Made by a program: the position numbers and the translations under genes. Below, one piece after another: positions 25,701 through 37,833 of a stretch of 64,000 bases of DNA. The DNA lies in contig JAILWY010000006.1 in assembly GCA_022113835.1 (NCBI GenBank), positions 5,146,001 through 5,210,000 on the forward strand. The letters are read 5' to 3'. The first letter of the stretch is position 1. Each line of letters opens with the position of its first letter. Below the pieces are notes generated by a model, which searched no databases, was not told the DNA's origin, and worked only from the letters and a program-made list of their open reading frames with translations. The DNA is from Atopsyche davidsoni. Its lineage: Eukaryota > Arthropoda > Insecta > Trichoptera > Hydrobiosidae.

Positions 25701-26978
25701 AGCTTTATTTTTCTTTCCGTATAATAAAACGCAAACATTATAATTGTCCATAATAAAAAAAAAATGATAACGACACGAGGGGGTGGGGGTTTAGAAAACG
25801 ATGAAACGAAAGCACTACTTAATTCGCAATTCGACCATTCTCGAAATGACATCGTAGTTGCTAATATAGATTTGATATCCTGAAAAAAAAACCTGCAAAT
25901 CCTATTTCATGATTCAACGTAAATTTTATAATATCACTAATAAAAATTGAGAAATTCTAATGAAAAACACCGAATTATTAATTCAATCTGAGAGCAATAT
26001 TCATGATCATCGACTGAAACCATTCGTTTCAATCCCAGGAATCCCATCTCTTCCCTGTCACCACACCTGTTACTGTACTTGAAAATAGTTCCTCCTGCAT
26101 TGCTAGTTCCACACATCGATACAGCTGTACAAACAATTTGGCAATATAGGCTAAATACCTCGAGTGCTCCTCCTCTGGGCGCGGGGCGCGGGGCCGGGGC
26201 GACCAGCAGTCGGCGGCCGGGAGCGAAGCACCTGCCGAGACGCTTCGTTGTTTTGTTGAACGCTTATAAACCGACCGACGGTGGTATGCTGTGCTTTATG
26301 GTTTTGTTTTCCTAATTTATTTCTGGATCGTAGAGCTCGCTGTTGAGATGGCTTATTTTTTAAGTGAAATTTAGATCTGTTTTACTGAAAGTCTTGGTGG
26401 ATTGCGTAATAAGAGACGTCGTCAGGCTTCGATTGGTTGAAAACAAGCCGTACGTCAAGGACGGTTAGCGACAAGGTGACATCGACGCACATAGTTACTT
26501 TCTTAGTGGAATTTAAAAGGGTCTGGTGGCATTTAAAAATAAGTTATTGAGTTAAAAAGCTTCCATATCAGCATTAATCTCTAAAACCGACTTTTAAAAT
26601 AATCCCAAAAATATATATTTTCTTGAAGTAAAATATGAAAGTAATAAAAGGTACTCATCGAAAATTAAGATGATATCGAAGATCGAAGCTCATACTACTT
26701 CACCATACTTGAATGACAGTCTGAAAAGCTGAATACAAGTTAACAAGCATATTAAACGAATGATATTCATTGGTCTAATATTAAGTGTGTCATGATAAAA
26801 ATTTAATTTTAAAAATCATGATCGATCACAACACTATCTTTTGGTGCAATATGTATATTATGTGCTAACGCAATTTGAATTATCTTAACAAAAAATAAAT
26901 AAATAACGTGCTAGGGTAGCCAGCAAGGAGCAGCGCTTGGCGGGTCTCGCTGCTCGCCTCCTGGAGAGTTGTATTGTA

Positions 26979-27040
26979 TGCACTTATGCACTTTTTTTGC
27001 ACATAATGGTGCAAACGGGACTTGCACCGGGAAGAATGCA
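26979..27040. other. TGCA(C) motif cluster with a perfect 7-base stem
   Basis: Six TGCA-containing words occur within about 62 bases. They include the perfect inverted repeat GGTGCAA / TTGCACC separated by seven bases (27008-27028). The cluster follows a GC-rich patch. It could be a protein-binding array or a small hairpin. Confidence 0.35.
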
Positions 27041-29885
27041 GCTTTTTTATTGTTTTTATTTAGGTTAAAACGCGAATGTTGTGGTGATTATGCGGGTTAA
27101 ATTGTTAACGTAACCTTGTGCGGTTACGGTTAGGATTAAATTGTAATTTGAGATTAACAGCACGTGCATACATAACCTTCTGCAAAACGAAATACGCCGT
27201 TATAATTTTTATTCGATCGAAAAAGAACCATTTGACATTTTAATTAAGATATTATTCATGTTTTGACAAAACAAAAAAAAAATGTGTGTGAATCTGAGGT
27301 GAAAAACACAGGTACTTAATTGTATATTCAACCACTTCTACATACGAGTATATATAGAATGACAGTAAATCAACTGTGTATATAATTTTTAAAAAATATT
27401 AAACTTATTATAATAATAATTTGATATATTGATTACAATATTGAAGTAAATAGCATACTAACAATTTAGTACAAAAAACTGTTTTTCGTATATCAAACGT
27501 TATGCATTTTTGTTCATTTAAATTGTTAAATATATTTCAGTAATAATAATTAGAATGTGTGCAAACTTAAATGAAGTTAGTATCAATTAGGTATTTACTT
27601 AATCCCCAGAGTTAAAAAAAAAAAACAAACAAAACTACCTTAGCAGGAGATGCAAAATGTTGCGCCATTTTATTATTTTATCTTATTTACAGAGAAATGT
27701 GGCTTTCATCTCTTTTGTTACAAGCTACTATATTGTTTAATTTAGTAAGCGAGGACACGAGGTCCCCAGAGCCCCCGCGCCCGGCGAGCGGACCCTGCGG
27801 ACAGCGGACTCGTGAAAGCCAATTTGTGTGAGGACTGCTTACACGAGCAGATAAGAACAACGTGGCGGAGTGAGCGATGGCTTATTACGCAGAACAGTCC
27901 CCATAGTATAAAATAAAAAAATGCAGTTTTAATTGCAACATATTTGCGATTTTCGAGGATGTCAGTGGTGGGGTGCGTCGCGCTGGAATTCAATACGGAG
28001 TGTTCACATACTCTCTGAAAAGTAAAATAAAATACAATTCTATAGGTGAGATGCAATCGTGCCAATCAAGCCACACTAAAACACCGAGCATTCAATCAAA
28101 CAACAAATAACAAACAAAAAACAAGCAAAGTGAAATTAATTTTAAGCTTTTATAATCACTTAACAAGTTTTACGGTTAGAGAGAATTTTGTTAACGAATG
28201 TATGGTTTAACATCTTCGGACAGTTAGAAAGCCTTTGAACTAATCGCTTCTGGATGTTTTCAACACAAATGTCGTAAAATATTTATTACCTCGAAAGCGT
28301 GTAAAAGAAATATCATTACCGCGAGCTTTTCTTTGCAAGAAATGAGGATTTATTTTCTTAACGACTTTTAAAATTATCGAAAAGTAAAATATATCCTTAC
28401 TCGAAAAGAAAAGCCAACATTGCAGATGAAAAAATACTATATTATTTGAAATCCAAATATTGTACTTAACTAAATTCTGAGTGCGAATATATTTTCATTA
28501 TTAACAGTTGATATTAAGCTCAGTGCGAAAAAAAAATACACTTCATTAAATATTACTTTCGGGAGAAATGTAGCCATAAATAATCAAAACAATAACTGTG
28601 TTATATCCTGTATAATATTAAAGTATAGAATATTCCATTAAAGATCAATTTGAGTAGTATCACACACATGTGTCCATTGAAATATGGCTGCAATTAGTGA
28701 GGGAGGAAGTGCGAGACCCGCACTCAGACCGTTCCAGGGCAATTGAATACTTCACAGCGCGGGAGCTAAAGGAAAACTCTATAACATTTAATAGCACACA
28801 TCTAGGACAACAGTTGATGGGAAGCGCTGGGGCAGGAAGCAGGAAGTGGCGCGGGCACGTTGCGTAATGGTGCGTTGTGCTGCAGGGTGTCTGACCGGTT
28901 ATGCAGAGAAATGGGTCAGGGGTTATTTTTGGAAGGCTTCCTCTAATTAGGCTTCTGGAGCCACGGATATGACAGCGGAAATTAGGAAACATGCAACTTG
29001 TATTTTAGGAATAGAAATATAATATATATCCACACCAATACGATACTGTGCTTCCAGATTAAACCTGGATAAATTTTGTATATATATTGAAAAACAAAAT
29101 ATCTTATACTATTTAATCACTAGAAATTCAAAAATAACCACCGTCGTACACGATCTAATTTGAACCGAAAATGATAGACTTTGAACAATTTTTATTTTTA
29201 ATATCATGTAAATATTTTAAATTTATAACACCACTATAAATAATTTTAATGAAAATAATCTGAAACTGTTTCAATTTACAAAACTAATAAAACACAAACA
29301 AGACTTATTTTAAAAGTGATTAAGAAAAGATACATAATTTTTCCAAAGTCTTTCATTTTCAGGTAGTGCTTTAAAAACATAATCTACGACTAGTATTAAT
29401 ATGAACAAATCATTAAAAAATATATATTTTTAATTTAAATAAAACTGAAAAATTTAACACAAAAGCCAAATAAATTTTAAAATTATTTTTATTATACATA
29501 CCTAACATCCCTGGCAGCAAAAATAAGACATAATAATATTAGTACAATAAAAAATACTTTCATGTAGGTAGACAAATCATATTACTCGTATATGCATAAA
29601 TTTGGATTACAAATGGATTTGAAAATTATCATTATATTAAACTTTTAAGTTTAAGAGGTTTTTACTAGGGTACGACAAAATTACACAAGTTTTGAATAAA
29701 TAGGAAAAAAAAATCTCAAAAAAAATACCCTTAATTTTAAATCTCACAAGTCGGACAAGGCAAGCATAATCAACACTACGCAAAACGTCCCCCGTGCTAA
29801 TAGCGCCTGGAATAGACTATCAAAGGGAGGCGAGAGCATGTTCGGGGACATAAATCTTAAATTTTCCACAGCTCTATTCTGAGGG

Positions 29886-29917
29886 CAGCCGCGCGACCGT
29901 GCGACTCCACGCGGCTG
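29886..29917. other. 8 bp perfect GC inverted repeat
   Basis: CAGCCGCG (29886-29893) and CGCGGCTG (29910-29917) are perfect inverted repeats around a 16-base loop. Nearby are CTCC/GGAG (29939-29948) and ATTCC/GGAAT around a single G. The GC-rich patch thus holds several stems. Confidence 0.4.
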
Positions 29918-31978
29918 TCTTCCTGGAGCTAAAAGCGTCTCCGAGGAGGCCTGCGGGAGGATCACTGAACTGGAAGTATTCCGGGAATGACCGCGGGCCT
30001 TACGACCGCTCCGCTTACGCAATGCAACGCCATTCGTTTATGTTTTTTTAATCCAGACCCGAGACCACCGATAGCTAATATGTGTACAAATATTTATCAA
30101 TTAAAATGTGCAATCGACATTCCCTAAAAAATTGTTAGCGTTTCCTAATTAATTTGGAATAGCCGAAGACACGGCGCACGCACCGAGCGGAACAGTCGCG
30201 TGTTTGAAATTAGTTAAAATGAAGTAACAATCCAGTTTTCTTCTAGAAGTACAGACTTTCTTATTTAAAAATTGTCTCTATGCATTATTAAATACCAAGA
30301 CAGGATAATGTTATTACAAAAATTTAGAATTATTAAAATAAATCGAATCAAAAACATCATACTTTCTATTCTTTGCACAAAATATCAACAAATATTTTGT
30401 ATTATACACAACATGAGATTTATTCAATGCGTTTTTTTTTTTTAAGTGCACTAAAAAACCCCGTTAAAATTAAATTGGTGGGTAATTCTTACGGCGTATG
30501 TACAGAATATTCACATAACAAAAAAGATTAAAACGCAATACCATTTTGTAAGGCAAATTATATAAAAAAAGCACACACATTGAAAGCTAATGAATGCGTA
30601 TTGTGGTAAGTTGAAAGGTTAAGACATAACATGAAAAATTCTCACTACTCATATTTTAGTTAAAATATAAATTCATACTAAACTACCGCAAAACTGCTAG
30701 TCATTATTCAATTACACGTGTATTGTTGTAAGGCATGGGACTAGAAATATTCTTATCATATAATCTGAATAACTGTCTTCCTAAAAAATACTTACTTTTT
30801 TGGAAAGCATGTGGTTAAAACTAAGTTCATATATAACTTAAATAGTCATGGCGACCGCGGCAAGATTATCAAGTAGCGGAATTTACAACGAAACTACAAA
30901 TCAAAATGAACAAAAATTTATTTATCTTAGGTTGAAGTTTTCTTTAAAAGTAATGTCGACATTAATTAATTGAAATGCGAAAATTTCGGAGGATAATTAT
31001 CTAAATTGAAAAAGATCTACTCTACCATATTCACAACCTCGTATACTAATTTATTAACAAATTGTGAATTCGATAACATTAAACTTCGAAATGAATGTTA
31101 TTTAAGAAATCTGCAAATATAACACTGATTCACAAGTTGCACAGTTATTCTCAAGCAATATCGAAAACGATCCTTCATGTTTAGTCATTCGAGTTCTTTT
31201 GCTTCAGTAGTTCGTGCAGCTGGGAGTAAAGTTAAATAATTTAGTATGAAAGCTAAGCTTTCTTGGCTCTAAAGTATGTTCGGTCCACGCGTAACTTAGC
31301 GGAAGGCTGGAATAGAAAACGCCTGAGAGTGAGAAAGGCAGAAGTTATTTATTGCAAGACGTTCATTACGAGCAAACAATGTATCTTTTAATTAGAGCGA
31401 CGCGGAATTTCTATAAGAGTTTATGTTTATAAATTTCTTAGAGTGATATTCCGGATATCCTCTGCATATTATCCTGGTGAAATATAATAAATGTTTTAAA
31501 TGAGAAATATACTTAAGACGTGTACACACTTGATAAGGAAAACAAACGTTACTTGATGAAAACACACGATAAAATAAAATGTTATTAAATTAAATCACTT
31601 ATGACTTTGCGAACACGCTGCTTTTTATATATTACATTCAGAGGTTACCTTGAAAGGTGTTAACCGTTCAAGTAAACCGCCAGGTAATTTAATTAAGAGT
31701 GGGTAAGAATTACAATGAACCCGCCGAAAAGATCACGGGATTATGCAAGCATAGGATGACTGGGTCGGATGGGGCTTCCGAAGATGCTGGTATAGACTAT
31801 TCCAAAAATAGACGAGCTGCACCATCTAACGCAATGCAAATAAAACATAAAAAGATGGAATAAACTGTTACAATTCTTTTATATATAAAAATTGGATTGT
31901 TAAGGAAAATATTTTTTTCATTAGTTATTTTTAGCAAGATTCTCTTGATTTTTTTAAGCAAATAACTAACAAACTTTC

Positions 31979-32075
31979 TTTCAGAACTGAGCTATCCACA
32001 TTCATATTTCATTATCAAGACACATCGAGGTATCCTGTGCATCCATTCCTGCCCAATTATAATAACCGCACTTTC
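31979..32075 (+). repeat. Diverged interspersed repeat, copy B
   Basis: This copy shares TTTCAGAACTGAGC, AAGACACAT (32017-32025) and further short matches in the same order with 20399-20515. The alignment needs a gap of about eight bases. It begins after a pyrimidine-rich tract that could serve as a splice acceptor. Confidence 0.3.
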
Positions 32076-35000
32076 TATAAGTGATAAATAACAGACAACG
32101 CAGTAGAAGCTTTCGGGCGTTCGTTACAGGCTGACACCTTCGAAAACCTTAGTCCAGGAAGCACATTTCTTTTTGTGAAATAAATGACAGAATAAATTGA
32201 TTTATGCGAGTCTAGTATAAATTATTACAGCATTTCCGTTAAAAATATTTTTAAAAAGCTTCATTGATTTCAGTATGTGAAAAACTAAATAAATGATTTA
32301 TTTTAACACGTAGAGCCACATGTGTGTAGCGATTGTTTTATAAAAGTTACACAACTCGCTTTATTGAGAATTATGTTGTTATGTAACACCTACAGTTATA
32401 TCTCTATCAAACATCAATAACCACGATTGTGAAAGCATTGATAGGATTTCTTTAACGATTTTATCGATATTATTACCTTGATAATGACCCACCGAAGCTA
32501 TACTTTAGACGAAGGTGTTATTTCAACCAACAATTCAACATTCTTTTACCAACCTTACACAAAAATACAAAGTTATCAATATTTATACATTCAACACAAG
32601 GAAGTGCAACGTAGATACTCATATTTCAGAAGAGATATCATAGAAAAATAAAGAAAGTACAGCCTATTAATATTCCACCGATGGCACGTAGGAAGCGACT
32701 CCTAACTAATGTCTGATGTTGTGGTCATGTAACTTAATCCGAATTGATTGATTTTTTACAAAGTCGCCTTGTGAAAAATGACTCGGCGAGCAGTAACCGT
32801 TGGCAAGTAAAAATTTCCGAATGGCCAATACGGGACTCATGTTCCAAGTAGGAAAAAGTAAAAGGGTCATGTCGTCAGGTGTAAGGCCAAAGTACTCGCT
32901 GAACAACCGTCGGCTGAAGACATTAATGAATGATTGGCGATAGAATAGAACGGCGCTGAGTGCTAAGTATCTGGAATGGGTATCTTTGAAAAAATTATTT
33001 GTAATTTTAAAATAACGCTGAAGTAATTAATGAAAAAAGTTAACGGTAATACAACTCACGTCTTACAAATAAACACATAAAAACACTGTTTATGACTTAA
33101 GCTACAGATTCGTATAAAATTTAATCAGTATAATTACTTTTTTTTTTTTTATAGCTAACAAAATATAGATTCAAAATTGTTTCATCAAAAATAAAATTCA
33201 TATAGCGCGGCTCAAAATAATATATAAAAAATAGGTATTATTATATTTCCTAAACGGAAATAACCCATTGATGTCACAGGGTCAATGCAAGCATCGATCT
33301 TCAAAATGTGGCGTTAGCAAAAAAAAAATTTAAATAACAGATAAAGTTCATGATTTCTGAAAAAAGATACAAATTTAGTAGAATCAGCTTTTCAATAGTG
33401 TTGAAACATTTCCTTATTTTTTTTTAAACTCAAATGAATAATTCGTATTATAAGAAAGCTTATGCCAATAATAATAACATGACATTGTATTTTTGAAAAC
33501 CTACAAAAACGGCCTTGATCGTATAAAGGATTCGAAATCACAGTATTTAAAATTACAAAACGTACATGGAGTTTTTTCTCTTAATACATTGATTAAAAAT
33601 GTGGCGTATATATTTTATTTGTTCAATTATCTTAATTAAAGTTGAATCAATTATTAAAAACACCCGCTCACATTATCTATCTTTTAACGCAACGCGATTA
33701 GTGATAATGAGTTTTCTAAGATCGGCAAAAACACCGTTAATTGTATTACACATTTAATTATCTCATTAATAATAACTAAAAGTTGTACGTATTAAAAGAA
33801 CACCTCGCCGATACGATCGGATCATTGTTGAATGCCGCAACTTTCTAGAGCCGATCGTTCATCGGGCGGTCCGATCGAGCAAATTAAATCCCGGAGGAGG
33901 CGCGCGTCCGAGAGCGCCCGAGTCTGAACTCGGCGGCAATTAAATAAAACAAAGGTTTGTAATTAAATAAAAATATGCAAAACAGCCAGCTTACCCGGAA
34001 TTATTTACTAGATAAGAATTAGCATACATTTATGCGTTTAGATTCGGGAAGTGGAGAGAGATGTAAAATATAAACTCATTGGAGCGAATAATTTATGTAT
34101 CTACGAAGAATTATATTTAAAAAAAACTTATAGCGCATAATGTACTCAGAACAGGTAAAAGTTTTGACGGACTTACCTACTTGCCTAGATAATCGTGAGC
34201 ATTTAATATAATTGGGATATTATGTAAATATATGATGAAAAGCACGTCCCGGGGAAAACTTTCTTATCTTTGGCATTGGGCTATTATACTGGCATCAAAA
34301 TTAAAATAAAGTTAATGTTTTGGGTTTCATTCAAGCAATCAAATATATTAAAAATAATGTTATATTACGTATAATCAAATCAAATAAGAAAGCTGAATGA
34401 AAAATAAAATTGGTTAAAAAATAATCATTAATGATTAAAAACTTAAAAATGATATTGGACCTTGTATTATCAAGTTTTTTCTAATTAATTAAGCTTATCG
34501 AAGCACACAAAAAGAATTCCTTTGGAAAAAAACTATTTGGTATTAGACGTACAAATTATTTATATAGAAAATAATCAGACTTACTAAGAGCCCAAAAATT
34601 ATATTACTATACAGAAGTGTATTTGGTATATTGGCAGTAGAAAATATTTCAGAATTTTTTCGAGACAAAAAATTATGGAGCCTTATCTACAATCAACATT
34701 TGATTATTTCAAAATTGTTTAATACAACAGTTTCCTAAGACTACGATACCGTTTTCTCTCAGGTGCAATCTCACAACACCCGCAATCCGCCAAACCGGCG
34801 TCCCCAGTCGGGGCTAAGCGTCCCGATCTTCGATGATTTGTTCAGAACATTCGATTAAACGATTCATTACGGAGAGTCACGACGGTGGCTGGTCTCTTGG
34901 CGGGGGATCGCTCTCCAGCCGGACAAATCACTCCAATGATTACTTCAATTTTCTATTCTCTAACAGTAATCACTATTCATGTAAGCGAAAAAGCCTTGGT

Positions 35001-36876
35001 CCTCGAAAATTAGCGTTTTATTTTATTATTATTAAGTTTAATTGATCTTTCCACATTGTGCGCGATTAGAAACGGAAACGGCATTATATACAAGACAACA
35101 CGTAATAAAGCTAATCGCCATTGACGTGTGCAGTTTTGATGGATGACAGACTGGTTTTGTTTTGTTTGGGTTAATATTAAGTGTACAAAAAGAAAAAAAG
35201 CTTCACCCAACAGTAATATAAACCAGTTACTGATGTATAAAAAAAAGAAAATAACATAGAGGTTCGATAATTTTAGTGAATAAAAAAACCCGTTATAATA
35301 TGCATAGTATGTGATAATTATACTTTAAAACAGTATTTTATCACCAAAACAAGACTAACATATAATGATAACGTTAGCATACATAATTAGATATTAAGAA
35401 TTTTCAGACCACTATATTTATTATGAAGATAGAACCATCAAGCCGCTAGCATCGCGCTCCAGAAAGAATACTACAGCACTATTTAATTTTACAGTCTAAC
35501 AGTCATAAATAAATCATAGAATAGAGGGAAAAAAATCATCATTAATAACGAGCAATTAAATTCAAATAAAACATCTCGCTTTATACGCATCGTTCCAACA
35601 TCTGAACAAAAAGTCTCTTTTGGACGAGTTTTTAAACTTTTACAGTGATATTTTCATGGACAAAAAAACACACATCGTTTTACAACATCTTTATTCAGAA
35701 AGACAGGCGTCTCGTCAGATACTCCACCCGGACTGCCCTCCCCGTGCTCTGCTCCTCGGGCGAAATCACCGAAATAGCGCCTAGTCGAGTCCCTCCCGTG
35801 CAGATAGGCATCTGAAGTTTGATGAATGGAAGCAAGGGGACTTTTACTTGTAATGGTTATTATGTTTTGATAATTTTAATGGCGCCAGATGTGTACTAAC
35901 GTCTAATCACACAAAGGGCCAAAGAAAACTGGCTACTTACTCAGTAAGACGGTCAAGCCGGATATAACCTTCAGGCAAAATGTCTAAAATACAACCGTAA
36001 TTACGAAGTTGAGCATGTTGTTAAGTTACGCGTAAGTAGATTTTAAACTAGTGTAAAGTGTTAACGCGAAGACAACTGGGGACTTGATCACTCACCAAAT
36101 ATTTAAGTGCAAGTAGAGTAGATTTCTCTGAATAAAGTGATAAAGAACTATTACGAAAAGGGGGAAAGCTAGATGACGATCCCCGGTAAAATGAACGCCA
36201 AATTGATGAGATGACGAAAATTTCTTTTTTTATTTATAATCCGCCTCGAAAATAACAAGAAGAATGGTGAAACTGTGCTGTCGTATTTGAATTAAACTAT
36301 CTAACTATGGTCAAACCTTACATCACAATTTATCTATCAGGAATGTCACGAATCTCGCATATCTTTAGTCTCTTTACGTCGGTTACGTTTGTCAGGTACG
36401 ATGATATTATATTAAATAAGCCAATACATCATGGTATTTTTTATAAACTGAAATGAAAAATTTCAATAAAAAAAGAACACATTTGTATACAGATAGTCTG
36501 ATTGTAAAAGTTCAACAGAACATTTTCAAAACCATTCGTCTGTGATGTAATGAAGCTGAATCGTATAACTTTTTTTATAATATATAGAAGAAAAAAAATA
36601 CTCAATACCAATATCTAAGAGAGGGTTCAATTTTACGTATTCTTTCGTTTTGAATTTAAAATAAATTTATTTTTAGAGCAAAGGTTTATTTAAAGTCACT
36701 CTAAGCTAAGTCCATGGCAAGCTAGTAGCCGCTGCTCTTAACTAAACCACATGAATATTTTATATAAAGTATATAAAAAAAATCGCACGGTGATCGAGTC
36801 TGAGGTTTTAAAGTAACAATTACGAATCAATTGGTTACACGAGACGCGCACTTTTAGCATTAGCCCCTGACGCGAA
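32076..36876. other. AT-rich noncoding DNA with four GC-rich patches
   Basis: GC-rich patches are at 32690-32960, 33800-33940, 34770-34930 and 35700-35820. The patch at 33813-33878 has three CCGATCG-type words, two of them forming the perfect inverted repeat ACGATCGG / CCGATCGT. No gene is supported. Confidence 0.4.
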
Positions 36877-36906
36877 CGAGCCCCGCCCGGCAAGCCGCGG
36901 GGCTCG
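36877..36906. other. 10 bp perfect GC stem-loop
   Basis: CGAGCCCCGC (36877-36886) and GCGGGGCTCG (36897-36906) form a perfect 10-base stem around the 10-base loop CCGGCAAGCC. This is the strongest short GC-rich hairpin seen in the window. No T-run follows to suggest a polymerase III end, and no gene is adjacent. Confidence 0.55.
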
Positions 36907-37518
36907 GGCAGACGGGAGCTGCGAAGATCGCGAGATTATTGTGCACGGGCGATGCGTTTACGGCACTCGTATCGCTAGCATCACACAAGCGGTAACTGCT
37001 TCCGTTATTATGTCAAGAATAAAACGTTTAGTTTGCGAACATGCGTTTGATAATGGTGCCGGCGTAGGTCAAAACTACTCGTGCGAAAAAATATATGTAA
37101 ACGCTAAGTTACTACGTTGTTGTATTGCTTAATTCATAAATAATTTCATCGGCAAGACTACTCCAATCATTGTTAAAAAGAACAACTTCTATCAAATAAA
37201 ATCTAACTTTATATTTTAAATGAGAAATATAAAGTTAACTCGTGCAATTGCTTATACTAAGAAGCTCCCATTCGAAAGTAATGAGCTCGGTAGAGAAACA
37301 TTCAACAACTAACCGTTATAAACCATGAAGTTTATATATATCAACTATTGACCGAATTGTTTTCCTTTCTTATACAAAAGGGCTACATTGAAATCAACGA
37401 TAAAATACTTCAAGTCCAAAAAATCGCCTAAGGGTCAATTGCAGAAACCATCGTATGGCACGGAAACTCTGACACTAGTTAAAATGTTGTTTATCATTTA
37501 AGCAATCCGGAATTCTGA

Positions 37519-37833
37519 ATGCTCGAGAATGGTTTATACTTCGGTATGTTAACTTGGCATTTGGATAGTTTACAACTGCTAAGTACCGGAATGACTGACA
37601 CGGACGGGTCTCAGCGGCTCTCCGCGCGTCACGCTCTGCCAGCGGTGCACTGTAACCCCGCGCTTACACCGAAAACCGACACTTTCATATTTAGTCGTAA
37701 ACAAATCCGACCGACGGGCCTGTCTCGTATACTGAGCGTGCACAAGAGCACGGATCAGAATTATCTGCAAGTCGGAGAATCGGTACATCGTGTTGTTTAT
37801 TGGAACTTAGATAACCGTACCAGGGCATTGTAA
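37519..37833 (+). CDS. Hypothetical 104-codon open frame, unknown
   Basis: Not recognised. A complete frame starts at an ATG at 37519 (residues MLENGLYFGML) and ends at TAA 37833. It has a mixed, not obviously low-complexity composition and a locally raised GC content. It has no signal peptide, membrane segment or known motif that I can see, and no clear promoter. Long open frames are expected by chance in these GC-rich patches, so it is recorded only because it has a true ATG and unusual length for the window. Confidence 0.15.
   Translation: MLENGLYFGMLTWHLDSLQLLSTGMTDTDGSQRLSARHALPAVHCNPALTPKTDTFIFSRKQIRPTGLSRILSVHKSTDQNYLQVGESVHRVVYWNLDNRTRAL

Larger units (their letters stand above)
22718..31978. 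other. Long AT-rich noncoding stretch with sparse GC-rich patches
   Basis: GC-rich patches lie at 24720-24780, 25440-25660, 26160-26280, 26920-27045, 27760-27990, 28690-28990 and 29740-30010. The patch at 25560-25610 carries a minus-strand donor-like CCCG-GTGAGT near 25577. The 27008-27028 and 29886-29917 inverted repeats are listed separately. No protein, RNA gene or intact mobile element is recognised. Confidence 0.4.
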
